Assembly (NCBI GenBank): GCA_009827215.1
Contig: WUAJ01000037.1
Coordinates: 1-15,113, forward strand
Direction of reading: 5' to 3'
Source of the DNA: Phycisphaeraceae bacterium
Lineage (GTDB): Bacteria; Planctomycetota; Phycisphaerae; Phycisphaerales; UBA1924
Length of the DNA: 15,113 nucleotides
This document shows positions 1-6,429 of this stretch, piece by piece. The notes under the pieces were generated by a model. The model searched no databases. It worked only from the letters and a program-made list of their open reading frames with translations, and had not been told where the DNA came from. Every line of letters begins with the position of its first letter. Positions within the stretch are counted from its first letter, which is position 1. The translations under genes and the position numbers were made by a program.

Positions 1-84
1 TGGCTCGTGAAGATCAAGATCAGCGATCAGGGATCGCTTGGTGACGCGATGGACGCTGAGGAGTATTCCGCGTCGATTGCATGA
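1..84 (+). CDS. gcvH: Glycine cleavage system H protein, C-terminal end (partial)
   Basis: Only the last 27 codons are in the window; the gene starts off the left edge. H protein is the lipoyl-carrying shuttle of the glycine cleavage complex, passing the aminomethyl group between the P, T and L proteins in the cytoplasm. The visible peptide begins WLVKIKISD and continues with a DAMDAEEY segment. This matches the family's C-terminal pattern of a W-(L/I)-x-K-I-K-x-S-D strand followed by a (L/M)-(D/S)-A-x-x-Y helix, as in E. coli GcvH. The lipoyl-lysine region lies outside the window. The TGA stop at 82-84 directly abuts the stop of the convergent gene. The identification rests on a short tail but the match is specific. 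Confidence 0.8.
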   Translation, partial: WLVKIKISDQGSLGDAMDAEEYSASIA

Positions 85-636
85 TCAGGACTCGTTGAGT
101 CTGATTCCTAGTCGTATCGCTTCTGATTCAGTGAATACGACGATGCAGTCATCACCGTTTTCTTTGCATTCTTGACTTCCGCTTCGAGCGCAAATCCACA
201 AGCATGAGCCATCTTCGAAGTCAATGCGGCAATCACAGTATGGGTCCTTGCCGAGAAGATTTGCAAGCTTCGATACAGTGAATTTTGTGATGATCTTCCC
301 GATGAATGGGGACCAATGTGGATTCTCAGTTTGATCTATCTGAGGTGTACCGGTAACAAGCAGCTTTGCATTGCCGCCAGGTTGGACAAATAACCCATAC
401 TCTCCAAGTCGGCCATTCATGTCCCAAGTCAGCCCAACACATGTGCCATCGGCCACTACAAGATCAACACCCCACATCAACTCGTGTCTATCCGAAGATG
501 AGTCATACTCAAAGTAGGGTTTTCCATCATCGTCTTGGCCATCATGGTAGATAACCTGCGACAAAGCTTTGCCTTGTAATACCGAGAGCCGTCTTGCGAT
601 TTCTGGACCCGTGATGTTTACCTTACGATCTGACAT
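85..636 (-). CDS. Hypothetical soluble protein with a repeated DG(T/S)C module
   Basis: I do not recognise this 183-residue protein. It has no signal peptide or membrane segment, is acidic, and carries about eight cysteines, including a CDC (134-136) and CLWIC (145-149). Two halves share a pattern. GKALSQVIY (22-30) followed by a strand containing ADGTC (62-66) is echoed by GKIITKFTV (113-121) followed by EDGSC (141-145), which suggests a duplicated beta-rich module. The ATG at 634-636 has no clear Shine-Dalgarno. A TATCAT element lies five bases upstream of the start and a TTGACC further up. Base composition is lower in G+C than the neighbours (25 of 60 in 121-180), a possible sign of transfer. 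It is divergent from the ABC exporter and convergent with gcvH. No function is assigned. Confidence 0.7.
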   Translation of the reverse strand: MSDRKVNITGPEIARRLSVLQGKALSQVIYHDGQDDDGKPYFEYDSSSDRHELMWGVDLVVADGTCVGLTWDMNGRLGEYGLFVQPGGNAKLLVTGTPQIDQTENPHWSPFIGKIITKFTVSKLANLLGKDPYCDCRIDFEDGSCLWICARSGSQECKENGDDCIVVFTESEAIRLGIRLNES

Positions 637-739
637 GCCTGATGATAGGTGAATTTCAAGAGGTCAAGATTCGGGCCACCCGGCTTTGCTTTCTTCGCGA
701 TTTTCGCAACTTCGACATCCAAACCCCCAATACTGTGAC
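637..739. promoter_or_regulatory. Divergent intergenic region with candidate promoters
   Basis: These 103 bases separate the start of the minus-strand hypothetical gene (636) from the start of the plus-strand ABC ATPase (740), so promoters for both are expected here. On the minus strand TTGACC (668-663) and TATCAT (648-643) resemble -35 and -10 boxes, but they are only 14 bases apart, shorter than usual. On the plus strand TACTGT (731-736) lies three bases before the ATG. Neither gene shows a good Shine-Dalgarno. This is inference from motif resemblance only. Confidence 0.3.
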
Positions 740-1477
740 ATGATCAGATGTGTTGATGTCCAGAAGACCTACGCGAGCGGCGGGCACAGTGTGCACGCGC
801 TGCGTGGGGTGGATCTGGAGATTGATGCTCCAGGGTTTTATGCCGTGATGGGGCGGTCGGGGTCGGGGAAGTCCACGCTGCTCCATGTGCTCGCGGCGAT
901 GGATCCGTGTGATTCGGGAGAGGTCCATGTCTCGGGAGAGCGTGTCGATCGGCTCAGCGAGCGGCAAGCGACCAAGTTCCGCAGAACCTCGATCGGGGTC
1001 ATCTTCCAAGCGTTCAATCTGATTCCCACGATGACGGCTCTGGAGAACACGCTGCTCCCTGGATTGCTCGCGGGAGATGCGAGCGGTCAGCTCAATGATC
1101 GTGCGATGGAGCTGCTGGATCGGTTGGGGCTCGGGGATCGGACGACGCATCGTCCTCAGGCGCTTTCTGGTGGTGAGCAACAGCGCGTCGCGATCGCGAG
1201 GGCGTTGTTGTACAAGCCGCCTGTCGTGTTCGCGGATGAGCCGACGGGGAATCTGGATTCTGCTTCGAGCACGCTGGTGTGGAATGTCCTGCGCGAGATC
1301 GCGGAGGAGCAGGAAGTGACTGTTTTGATGGTCACGCATGAGCCTGAAGCGGCGAGTTACTGCAAACGTGTGTTTGTGATGGGCGACGGGGTGGTCAAGG
1401 GCACGATTGATGCGGATGCGGAAGGGGGGCTCGATGCAGGCACTCTTGCGGCTCGCACGCAGCATCTGCTTGGGTAG
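740..1477 (+). CDS. ABC transporter ATP-binding protein, MacB/LolD type
   Basis: A 245-residue ABC ATPase that would power the permease encoded immediately downstream. All core motifs are present: Walker A GRSGSGKST (38-46), Q-loop Gln (about 90) in VIFQAFNLIPTMTALEN, signature LSGGEQQ (142-148), Walker B VVFADEP (162-168) and the switch His (200) in VTHEPEA. The IFQ-FNL-PTMTALEN stretch is typical of the MacB/LolD/FtsE group, which works by mechanotransmission across the inner membrane rather than classical import. I chose the ATG at 740 because family members start a few residues before this strand. A TTG 54 bases upstream would only add an unrelated extension. The 3' end overlaps the permease gene by 44 bases, so translational coupling is likely. 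The substrate cannot be told from sequence. Confidence 0.9.
   Translation: MIRCVDVQKTYASGGHSVHALRGVDLEIDAPGFYAVMGRSGSGKSTLLHVLAAMDPCDSGEVHVSGERVDRLSERQATKFRRTSIGVIFQAFNLIPTMTALENTLLPGLLAGDASGQLNDRAMELLDRLGLGDRTTHRPQALSGGEQQRVAIARALLYKPPVVFADEPTGNLDSASSTLVWNVLREIAEEQEVTVLMVTHEPEAASYCKRVFVMGDGVVKGTIDADAEGGLDAGTLAARTQHLLG
1422..1436 (+). promoter_or_regulatory. Ribosome binding site deciding the permease start
   Basis: AAGGGGGG at 1422-1429 sits four bases before the ATG at 1434 and is the strongest Shine-Dalgarno-like tract near this gene. It supports 1434 over the upstream in-frame ATG codons at 1407 and 1410. It lies inside the coding region of the ATPase. Confidence 0.6.
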
Positions 1478-4196
1478 ACCCTCGCGATTGATCCTCCTCT
1501 CGGCAGCGGTCTGCATGTCCGTGGTGCTGATCAGCGCCGTCGCGTGCGTGATGGGATCGATCAACGCGTCGTTTACACAGCAGATCGACACGCAGGTTGG
1601 GCTTGCAGAGGCAAGGGTCGTCGCGATCAAGGGATCGACGATGCCTGCATCGGTCGCGGATACAGTGCGCGAGTGGGACGGCGTGCAATCGGTGCTGCCG
1701 AGGCTGCAGCAGACTTACTCCGTGCTTTCGACACTCCCGACGGCGATGCCGATCGATAAGGACAATCCGGAGACTGAGTACAGCGTGGTGGAGCAGGGAT
1801 ACCTCACGAGCGTGTTCATCAATGGGGTCGATCCGAGCGCAGAGTTTGATGCGCGTCCTGTGGAGCTGCTTGAGGGGCGGTATCCGGAGAATGACTTTGA
1901 GATTGTCCTCGATGCGCGTGCGGCTCAGCGGATGAGTTGGGTGTATTCCACGGATGAAGGGGTGTATCGCGCGACGAAGTTGTTTGATGATCCGATCGGG
2001 TATCACGATGATCCGAAGCCGTTTGTTGGTCAGCGTGTGATTGATGCGGATGAAGCGGAGCGTGTGAATCGAGCCGTGGGTCCTCGGGTTGGGGATCAGA
2101 TCGAGATCGCTCGTTTGCTGCGATCGAATGTAACACTGACCTTAGTGGGGATTACGCAAGCTCCACCAATGGGTGGTCGTCCGATGGGGTACACGACGAT
2201 CGCGACGCTTGATTCGATTGCTCGCAAGAAGAATCAGATCACGGATCTGGAGATCAAGCTCGCAGAGGGTGTCGATCCGATGGAGTTCGTCGCGCAGTAC
2301 GAGAACGCGTTTGAGGGACGCGCGATCGTGCAGACCACGCAACGCGTCACGGCGGGGGTGCAGCAGAATCTCGCGGCGGCGCAGCTTGGGTTCATGCTGA
2401 TCTCGGTCATCACGCTGATCTCCGCAGCATTCATCATCACCACGGGACTCACGACAGGAATCGCTGAACAACAGCGCATGCTCGGAGTGCTCCGTTGTAT
2501 CGGTGCGCATCGGCACCAGCTCGGTATCGCACAGTTGTTGGTTGGACTGACGGTTTCCGGGATCGGGGCGATCGTGGGGCTTCCTCTTGGGATCGCGCTT
2601 GCGTGGGTGTTGGTGAGCATCTTTGAGCAGCAGCTCCCAGCGGGATTGGTGATCCCGCCTTTGAATCTGTCGTTGACCTTGGTGGGGGCGTTGCTTGCGG
2701 GATTGAGCGGGGCGCTTTGGCCCGCATGGAGAGCGGCGAGATTATCTCCGATCCAAGCGATGGCGCAGCAAGCTCAGCCGACCAAGCCGGCTCAGATTGG
2801 GTTGGTCACGATTGTTGGATTCATTGGCATTGTGTATATGGCGAGCGTGGTGCTTTCGCCGTTGAGTGGGCAATCGTTTTTCTGGGTGTACATCACAACA
2901 GGACTTCCCGCGATGTTCCTCGGATACTTCCTCGCATCGGTCGCGGTGGTGGTCGTAATCGCGAAGCTGATCGGTCCGATGATTTCCAGAGCGTTCGGGC
3001 TCCCTGAGTCGTTGTTGGTGCGGACTGTTCGAGCGACTCCCTATCGACATGGGTTCACGGCGGGGGCGCTGATGACAGGGCTCGCGCTGCTGATCGGGAT
3101 CTGGACCAACGGCACAGCAGCGATGCGCGACTGGATCGATCAGATCCAGTTCCCAGACGCGTTTGCATACGGGCTTCCCATGACGGAGGAATCGATCGAG
3201 ATCCTGAATAATCTCGATGTCGTCGAGCGGACCTGCGCGATCAATATGCTCGCGGTGGAGACCGATGCGTTCGGGGTCAAGGCGCTGCAATCGTATAAAA
3301 CGAACTACTTTGGGTTTGAGCCTGACGCGTTCTTTGACATGGTGCATGTGGAGTTTGTGCAGGGTGATCGAGAGACGGCACTCGCGAAACTAAAGGAGGG
3401 CGGGAGCGTCATCGTCGCGCGGGAGTTTCTTGTTGCAAAGGGCATGGGAGTGGGGGACACATTTACCTGTAAGGATTCATCTGGGAACGAGCACAGCTTT
3501 AAGGTGGTCGGCGTAGTGACCACGCCGGGGCTCGAACTGGTTTCGCAGTACTTTGATCTGGGTGAAAGCATGGTCCAGCAAGCGATCAGCTCGGTCTTTG
3601 GATCACGCGCGGACATGATCGAGCACTTCGGGATTCGTGAACCGATGCTGATCCAGCTCGATCTTGATGATTCGGTCGAGCCGAGGGTCGCGATCGAGGA
3701 GATCGAGCGGGCGCTGGTTGGGACAGGGGTGCTCAATGTTGGTTCTGGCGCTCGGATCCGTCATCAGATCGAGACGGTGTTTGCGTCGTCCTTTGCGGTG
3801 ATCTCCATCGTTGCGGTAGGGGCGATGCTCGTTGCGTGCTTCGGGGTTGCGAACCTGATCGTCGCGGAAGTGAGCGCGAGAAGATACGAGCTGGGAGTTC
3901 TGCGCGCGGTAGGGGCATCGCGGGGTCAACTCGTTCGGCTGATCTGCGGTCAGGCGCTGATCATCGCGCTCGCGGCGTGTGTGCTTGGGACTCTGCTGGG
4001 TTTGCAAGCGGCATGGGGCGGTCAGCACATCAATCGGACGCTCGTGGGGATCGATATGACGCTCCAGCCCCCGATTGTTCCGATCGCGTTGTCTTGGGGA
4101 GTGGCTATTGTGTTGACCTTGCTCGCGGCGGCTCCGAGTGCTGTTCGGCTCAACAAAGCATCTGTCCGCGACCTGATGAGTGCCGCCAAAGGCTGA
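1434..4196 (+). CDS. ABC transporter permease with two FtsX domains
   Basis: A 920-residue inner-membrane permease partnering the ATPase. TM1 (about 18-41) is followed by a large extracytoplasmic MacB-PCD-like domain, then FtsX domain 1 (about 315-444) with three TMs. That domain has the family signature RMLGVLRCIGAHRHQ between its first two helices and a PAWRAARLSPIQAM end. Two further TMs (about 453-519) and another (about 540-558) precede a second extracytoplasmic domain. FtsX domain 2 (about 781-919) follows with RYELGVLRAVGASRGQ. About ten TMs in total is the layout of the long FtsX-like permeases, unlike four-TM MacB or LolE. Such transporters export or extract lipoproteins, peptides or lipids across or from the membrane; the substrate here is unknown. 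The next gene, infC, has its own leader, so this is probably a two-gene operon. Confidence 0.88.
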   Translation: MQALLRLARSICLGRPSRLILLSAAVCMSVVLISAVACVMGSINASFTQQIDTQVGLAEARVVAIKGSTMPASVADTVREWDGVQSVLPRLQQTYSVLSTLPTAMPIDKDNPETEYSVVEQGYLTSVFINGVDPSAEFDARPVELLEGRYPENDFEIVLDARAAQRMSWVYSTDEGVYRATKLFDDPIGYHDDPKPFVGQRVIDADEAERVNRAVGPRVGDQIEIARLLRSNVTLTLVGITQAPPMGGRPMGYTTIATLDSIARKKNQITDLEIKLAEGVDPMEFVAQYENAFEGRAIVQTTQRVTAGVQQNLAAAQLGFMLISVITLISAAFIITTGLTTGIAEQQRMLGVLRCIGAHRHQLGIAQLLVGLTVSGIGAIVGLPLGIALAWVLVSIFEQQLPAGLVIPPLNLSLTLVGALLAGLSGALWPAWRAARLSPIQAMAQQAQPTKPAQIGLVTIVGFIGIVYMASVVLSPLSGQSFFWVYITTGLPAMFLGYFLASVAVVVVIAKLIGPMISRAFGLPESLLVRTVRATPYRHGFTAGALMTGLALLIGIWTNGTAAMRDWIDQIQFPDAFAYGLPMTEESIEILNNLDVVERTCAINMLAVETDAFGVKALQSYKTNYFGFEPDAFFDMVHVEFVQGDRETALAKLKEGGSVIVAREFLVAKGMGVGDTFTCKDSSGNEHSFKVVGVVTTPGLELVSQYFDLGESMVQQAISSVFGSRADMIEHFGIREPMLIQLDLDDSVEPRVAIEEIERALVGTGVLNVGSGARIRHQIETVFASSFAVISIVAVGAMLVACFGVANLIVAEVSARRYELGVLRAVGASRGQLVRLICGQALIIALAACVLGTLLGLQAAWGGQHINRTLVGIDMTLQPPIVPIALSWGVAIVLTLLAAAPSAVRLNKASVRDLMSAAKG

Positions 4197-4346
4197 AGTT
4201 GGATTAAATCAGATGGACATTCGTCCGATATAGAGGGAGTTCGCTTGCTTTCTTGCTCAGCGGACGGTTCAATAGAGCATCCCCTAGGAGGGAGCCGCTT
4301 CGGAGAGATTCCGAGGTGGAATGAATGGACTTACAGGAGATTTGAC
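4197..4346 (+). promoter_or_regulatory. infC leader with several Shine-Dalgarno-like tracts and a hairpin
   Basis: The 150 bases between the permease stop and the proposed infC start hold a TATAGA element (4229-4234) as a possible -10 box. They also hold purine-rich tracts at 4232-4240 (before TTG 4245), 4286-4292 (AGGAGGG), 4313-4320 (before ATG 4321) and 4335-4340 (AGGAGA, before ATC 4347). A 7-bp hairpin with one G-U pair forms between 4298-4304 and 4310-4316. The TTG at 4245 is open in frame with IF3 and would add 34 residues. The ATG at 4321 is out of frame. The arrangement suggests translational control, which is inference. Confidence 0.45.
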
Positions 4347-4410
4347 ATCGCTCGCAGACGCTTCTTTCGGCAACAAGGTCCCGTCACACGGACTCGTATC
4401 AATCACATGA
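4321..4410 (+). other. Possible short upstream ORF overlapping the infC start
   Basis: An ATG at 4321, preceded by GAGGTGGA with almost no spacer, opens a 29-codon frame (MNGLTGDLTS... to a TGA at 4408-4410) in a different frame from infC. It spans the IF3 ATC start. If translated it could compete with, or couple to, IF3 initiation. It may equally be chance; coding is not demonstrated. Confidence 0.2.
4335..4349 (+). promoter_or_regulatory. RBS and non-canonical ATC start codon of infC
   Basis: AGGAGA (4335-4340) is followed by a six-base spacer (TTTGAC) and ATC at 4347-4349. Translation from this ATC gives (I/M)ARRRFFRQQ..TRTRIN, the conserved beginning of IF3 proteins. No ATG, GTG or TTG lies nearby in frame. 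The next in-frame ATG (4407) would delete the conserved RTRIN segment. IF3 discriminates against such codons, so their use in infC is a known autoregulatory device (AUU in E. coli). Confidence 0.75.
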
Positions 4411-5117
4411 TCCGCCTTTCCCCGATTCGCTTGATCGGAGAGGACGGCGAACAACTCGGGGTGGTCGAAACACCTGACGCGATGCGCATGGCGCAGCAAG
4501 CGGGTCTCGACCTTGTTGAGGTCGTCCCTGACTCACGCCCGCCCGTGTGCAAGATCATGGACTACGGCAAGTACAAGTACGAACTCTCCAAGCGCGAGAA
4601 CAAGTCCAAGTCTTCAGGCGCGGAAATGAAGGAAATCCGTCTGGGCCGATCTGTCAAGATCGATCCGCATGATGTGCAGATCCGTGTGGATCAGGCGCGT
4701 CGATTCCTGATCTCTGGACACAAAGTCTCGATCACACAACGCTTCCGTGGTCGTGAGATGATGCACAAAGAGCTTGGTGAGGAACGATTGTTCCAGATCT
4801 GCCAGGACCTGAGTGATGTTGCGAAGATCGAGATGGCGCCGCGTACTGCTGGGCGTTCGATCTCCGTGGTGCTTGGTCCAGACAAGGCGAAGATTGAGTC
4901 GTACAAAGCGAAGCTTGAGCGTGAAGGCAAGCAAGCGGAAGAGGATCTCGCGAAGCTCGAAGAAGAAGTCGCGGCACAGAACGCAGCGATTGATGCTCAA
5001 GAAACTGCGGAAGATCACGCAGAGGACAGCAAACCCAAGAAGAAGTCCAAGGGACCGAAGGACGATCGTGCTTCCAACCCTGTGGATGACGAGATCGCTG
5101 ACCTGCTGGGCGGGTAA
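4347..5117 (+). CDS. infC: Translation initiation factor IF-3 with C-terminal extension
   Basis: IF3 binds the 30S subunit, prevents premature 50S joining and checks start-codon/initiator-tRNA pairing. From the ATC start the protein has 256 residues. The N-domain (about 15-85) contains RTRIN, RLIGEDGEQLG and the PPVCKIMDYGKYKYE segment leading into the linker. The C-domain (about 90-180) contains KEIRL, the KIDPHD segment, FRGREM and a final beta strand before GPDK. E. coli IF3 is about 180 residues, so roughly 76 extra residues follow. They comprise a charged helical stretch (about 180-222, rich in K, E and A), a lysine-rich segment KPKKKSKGPK (229-238) and an acidic end. An alternative TTG start at 4245 would prepend 34 residues unlike any IF3 start. 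The usual partners rpmI and rplT do not follow; a terminator and a convergent gene do. Confidence 0.93.
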   Translation: MARRRFFRQQGPVTRTRINHMIRLSPIRLIGEDGEQLGVVETPDAMRMAQQAGLDLVEVVPDSRPPVCKIMDYGKYKYELSKRENKSKSSGAEMKEIRLGRSVKIDPHDVQIRVDQARRFLISGHKVSITQRFRGREMMHKELGEERLFQICQDLSDVAKIEMAPRTAGRSISVVLGPDKAKIESYKAKLEREGKQAEEDLAKLEEEVAAQNAAIDAQETAEDHAEDSKPKKKSKGPKDDRASNPVDDEIADLLGG

Positions 5118-5141
5118 CTCTGAAGAACTATTGAAACACTG

Positions 5142-5174
5142 AATCCCCGCGTGCGTTGCATGCGGGGATTTTCG
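5142..5174 (+). terminator. Hairpin terminator after infC
   Basis: AATCCCCGC (5142-5150) pairs with GCGGGGATT (5162-5170). The interior GTGC/GCAT adds four more pairs (one G-U), giving a 13-bp stem with a GTT loop. It is followed by TTCGTT, so the U-tract is short and weak. It lies 24 bases after the infC stop and just before the stop of the convergent HIT gene. Its role as the infC terminator is very likely. Confidence 0.8.
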
Positions 5175-5181
5175 TTGGGGA

Positions 5182-5664
5182 TCAGCCGTCGCGTTCGAGG
5201 AGGAGTTTCGTGACTACTTCTTGGAGTCTCGCGTGGAGTTGCTGGTCGTGTCCAGACGCGTCCGCTATGCGCGCGTTTCCGAAGTCGTACGCTTCAAATG
5301 GTCCTTGCATGCGGAGGGTGGGGTCTTCGGAGTCGAATCGCGGGACGCAGTGGCCGTGGAGTTCGGGGACCTGGTTGCAGAGGACGAGGTAGTTGATGCG
5401 ATTGGATCCGGTGGCTTGCATGATCGCGTCTCCGAGCAGTGTGAGGTCGGAGAAGAACTGTGCACGCTCGTCGTGGTCGAGGTCGTTGGGTGACGCGACG
5501 ACGGTGCGTGGGAGGAGCATGCAGCAGCCGTTGATGGGGTCCGGCTGGTACTTGCCTAGGATCGCGTATCCGGAGGGCATCTCGCAGATGAGTTCGGTGT
5601 CGTTGCCATCAACGATTCGTTGAACACGATTTGAGATTGGACCTGATTGTGTTGAGTTTGTCAT
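5182..5664 (-). CDS. HIT-family nucleotide hydrolase or transferase
   Basis: A 160-residue histidine-triad protein. HIT proteins hydrolyse or transfer nucleotidyl groups, for example Ap4A hydrolases, Hint phosphoramidases and GalT-like enzymes. The visible hallmark is NQVPELHGHCVPRF (97-110), aligning with the canonical N-x-x-x-x-H-x-H-x-H-x-x-P-R. The catalytic middle His (103) and the third His (105) are kept, but the first is Glu (101). Upstream, INGCCMLLPRTVVASPNDL (44-62) fits the usual strand-turn before the helix. I chose the ATG at 5664. A TTG at 5679 would add five residues, and neither has a clear Shine-Dalgarno. TATACT sits five bases before the ATG. The gene lies 21 bases after the two-TM membrane protein gene on the same strand, probably as the last gene of the uvrA run. 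Exact substrate unknown. Confidence 0.85.
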   Translation of the reverse strand: MTNSTQSGPISNRVQRIVDGNDTELICEMPSGYAILGKYQPDPINGCCMLLPRTVVASPNDLDHDERAQFFSDLTLLGDAIMQATGSNRINYLVLCNQVPELHGHCVPRFDSEDPTLRMQGPFEAYDFGNARIADASGHDQQLHARLQEVVTKLLLERDG

Positions 5665-5685
5665 ATCGCAGTATACCAACAGAAG

Positions 5686-6429
5686 CTAAATGACTTGCAG
5701 TTTGCTGGGTGGGTTCTTGTTGGCTAGGTCTTCTATGTTGAGGCAGTTGAGTTTGTAGTTCCAATCAGACATCAAAGTAAGAGCAGTTTCCTCGTCCGGG
5801 CAGCTTTGCAGTAATGCCCATCTCTGTCGATTTTGATAAGACATTGAAATCCAAACTCCATAGTGATCGTTTCTGATGTCTGCCGGAAGCTTTGCCTCGG
5901 GTATTGGATTGCTATTCGCGTTTACAAAGGTGATCTTCGCAAATGTGACTACTGGGTTGAGATCGTTGAGCAAGCACCAATCACTCCGGTTTGCAAGTTG
6001 TGCGATGACCTTGCCATCTACATTTCTTATGACCACGGGCCAGAGTTCAAAGAATCGTGCAAGCAGTCCAAAGGAGATGCCAAACGCGAAAAAGACAGCT
6101 CCAGCAAGTGCGGACATTCCAAGGATTAGGAGCAGCTCATCTTTAGAGACCGGTTTCTGGTTGTTAGACAAGAAGAGATAAACAATGCCAAAGATCACAC
6201 ATGATCCGATGCAACAAGTTGCGAGTAGTTTCAAGGAGAAACGATGGAATGGATAGCAGCGAATCGGAGCGTTCTCTGCGTAAACACTATCGATAGGTAA
6301 GGGATACTTACGAGGGACATACACAGGTGCCCCTGGATGGTCTTCGTGTTGGCATAAAGTATGCCAAGTAGCTGGTGATTTTAAGACCAACTTTGGTGAT
6401 GGTTGAGGCTTGAGCTGGGCATCGCTCAC
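5686..6429 (-). CDS. Hypothetical membrane protein with two TM helices, coupled to uvrA
   Basis: I do not recognise this 247-residue protein. A proline-rich cytoplasmic-looking N-terminus (1-62) with a PVYVPRKYPLP stretch precedes two hydrophobic segments (about 66-87 and 98-125). A mainly soluble C-terminal half (about 126-247) follows, containing several tryptophans and DEETALTLMSDW. Cysteines cluster at the first helix (C72, C73, C77). The start is a GTG at 6429-6427 that overlaps the uvrA stop as GTGA, with GAAAGG a few bases upstream, so translation is probably coupled to uvrA. The open frame extends further upstream inside uvrA, but that part is an arginine/proline-rich frame shadow. 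G+C is clearly lower than in uvrA (24 of 60 in 6181-6240 against 38 of 60 in 7801-7860), suggesting a different origin. Confidence 0.72.
   Translation of the reverse strand: MSDAQLKPQPSPKLVLKSPATWHTLCQHEDHPGAPVYVPRKYPLPIDSVYAENAPIRCYPFHRFSLKLLATCCIGSCVIFGIVYLFLSNNQKPVSKDELLLILGMSALAGAVFFAFGISFGLLARFFELWPVVIRNVDGKVIAQLANRSDWCLLNDLNPVVTFAKITFVNANSNPIPEAKLPADIRNDHYGVWISMSYQNRQRWALLQSCPDEETALTLMSDWNYKLNCLNIEDLANKNPPSKLQVI

Noticed and set aside
656..1630. A 324-codon minus-strand frame opposite the ABC ATPase and permease start
   Set aside because: Arginine/histidine-rich frame shadow of well-conserved ABC genes; no motif and no RBS.
4245..4346. TTG start for infC
   Set aside because: A reasonable SD precedes it, but the 34 added residues do not resemble IF3, while the ATC at 4347 gives the conserved start behind its own SD. 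Kept as a regulatory possibility only.
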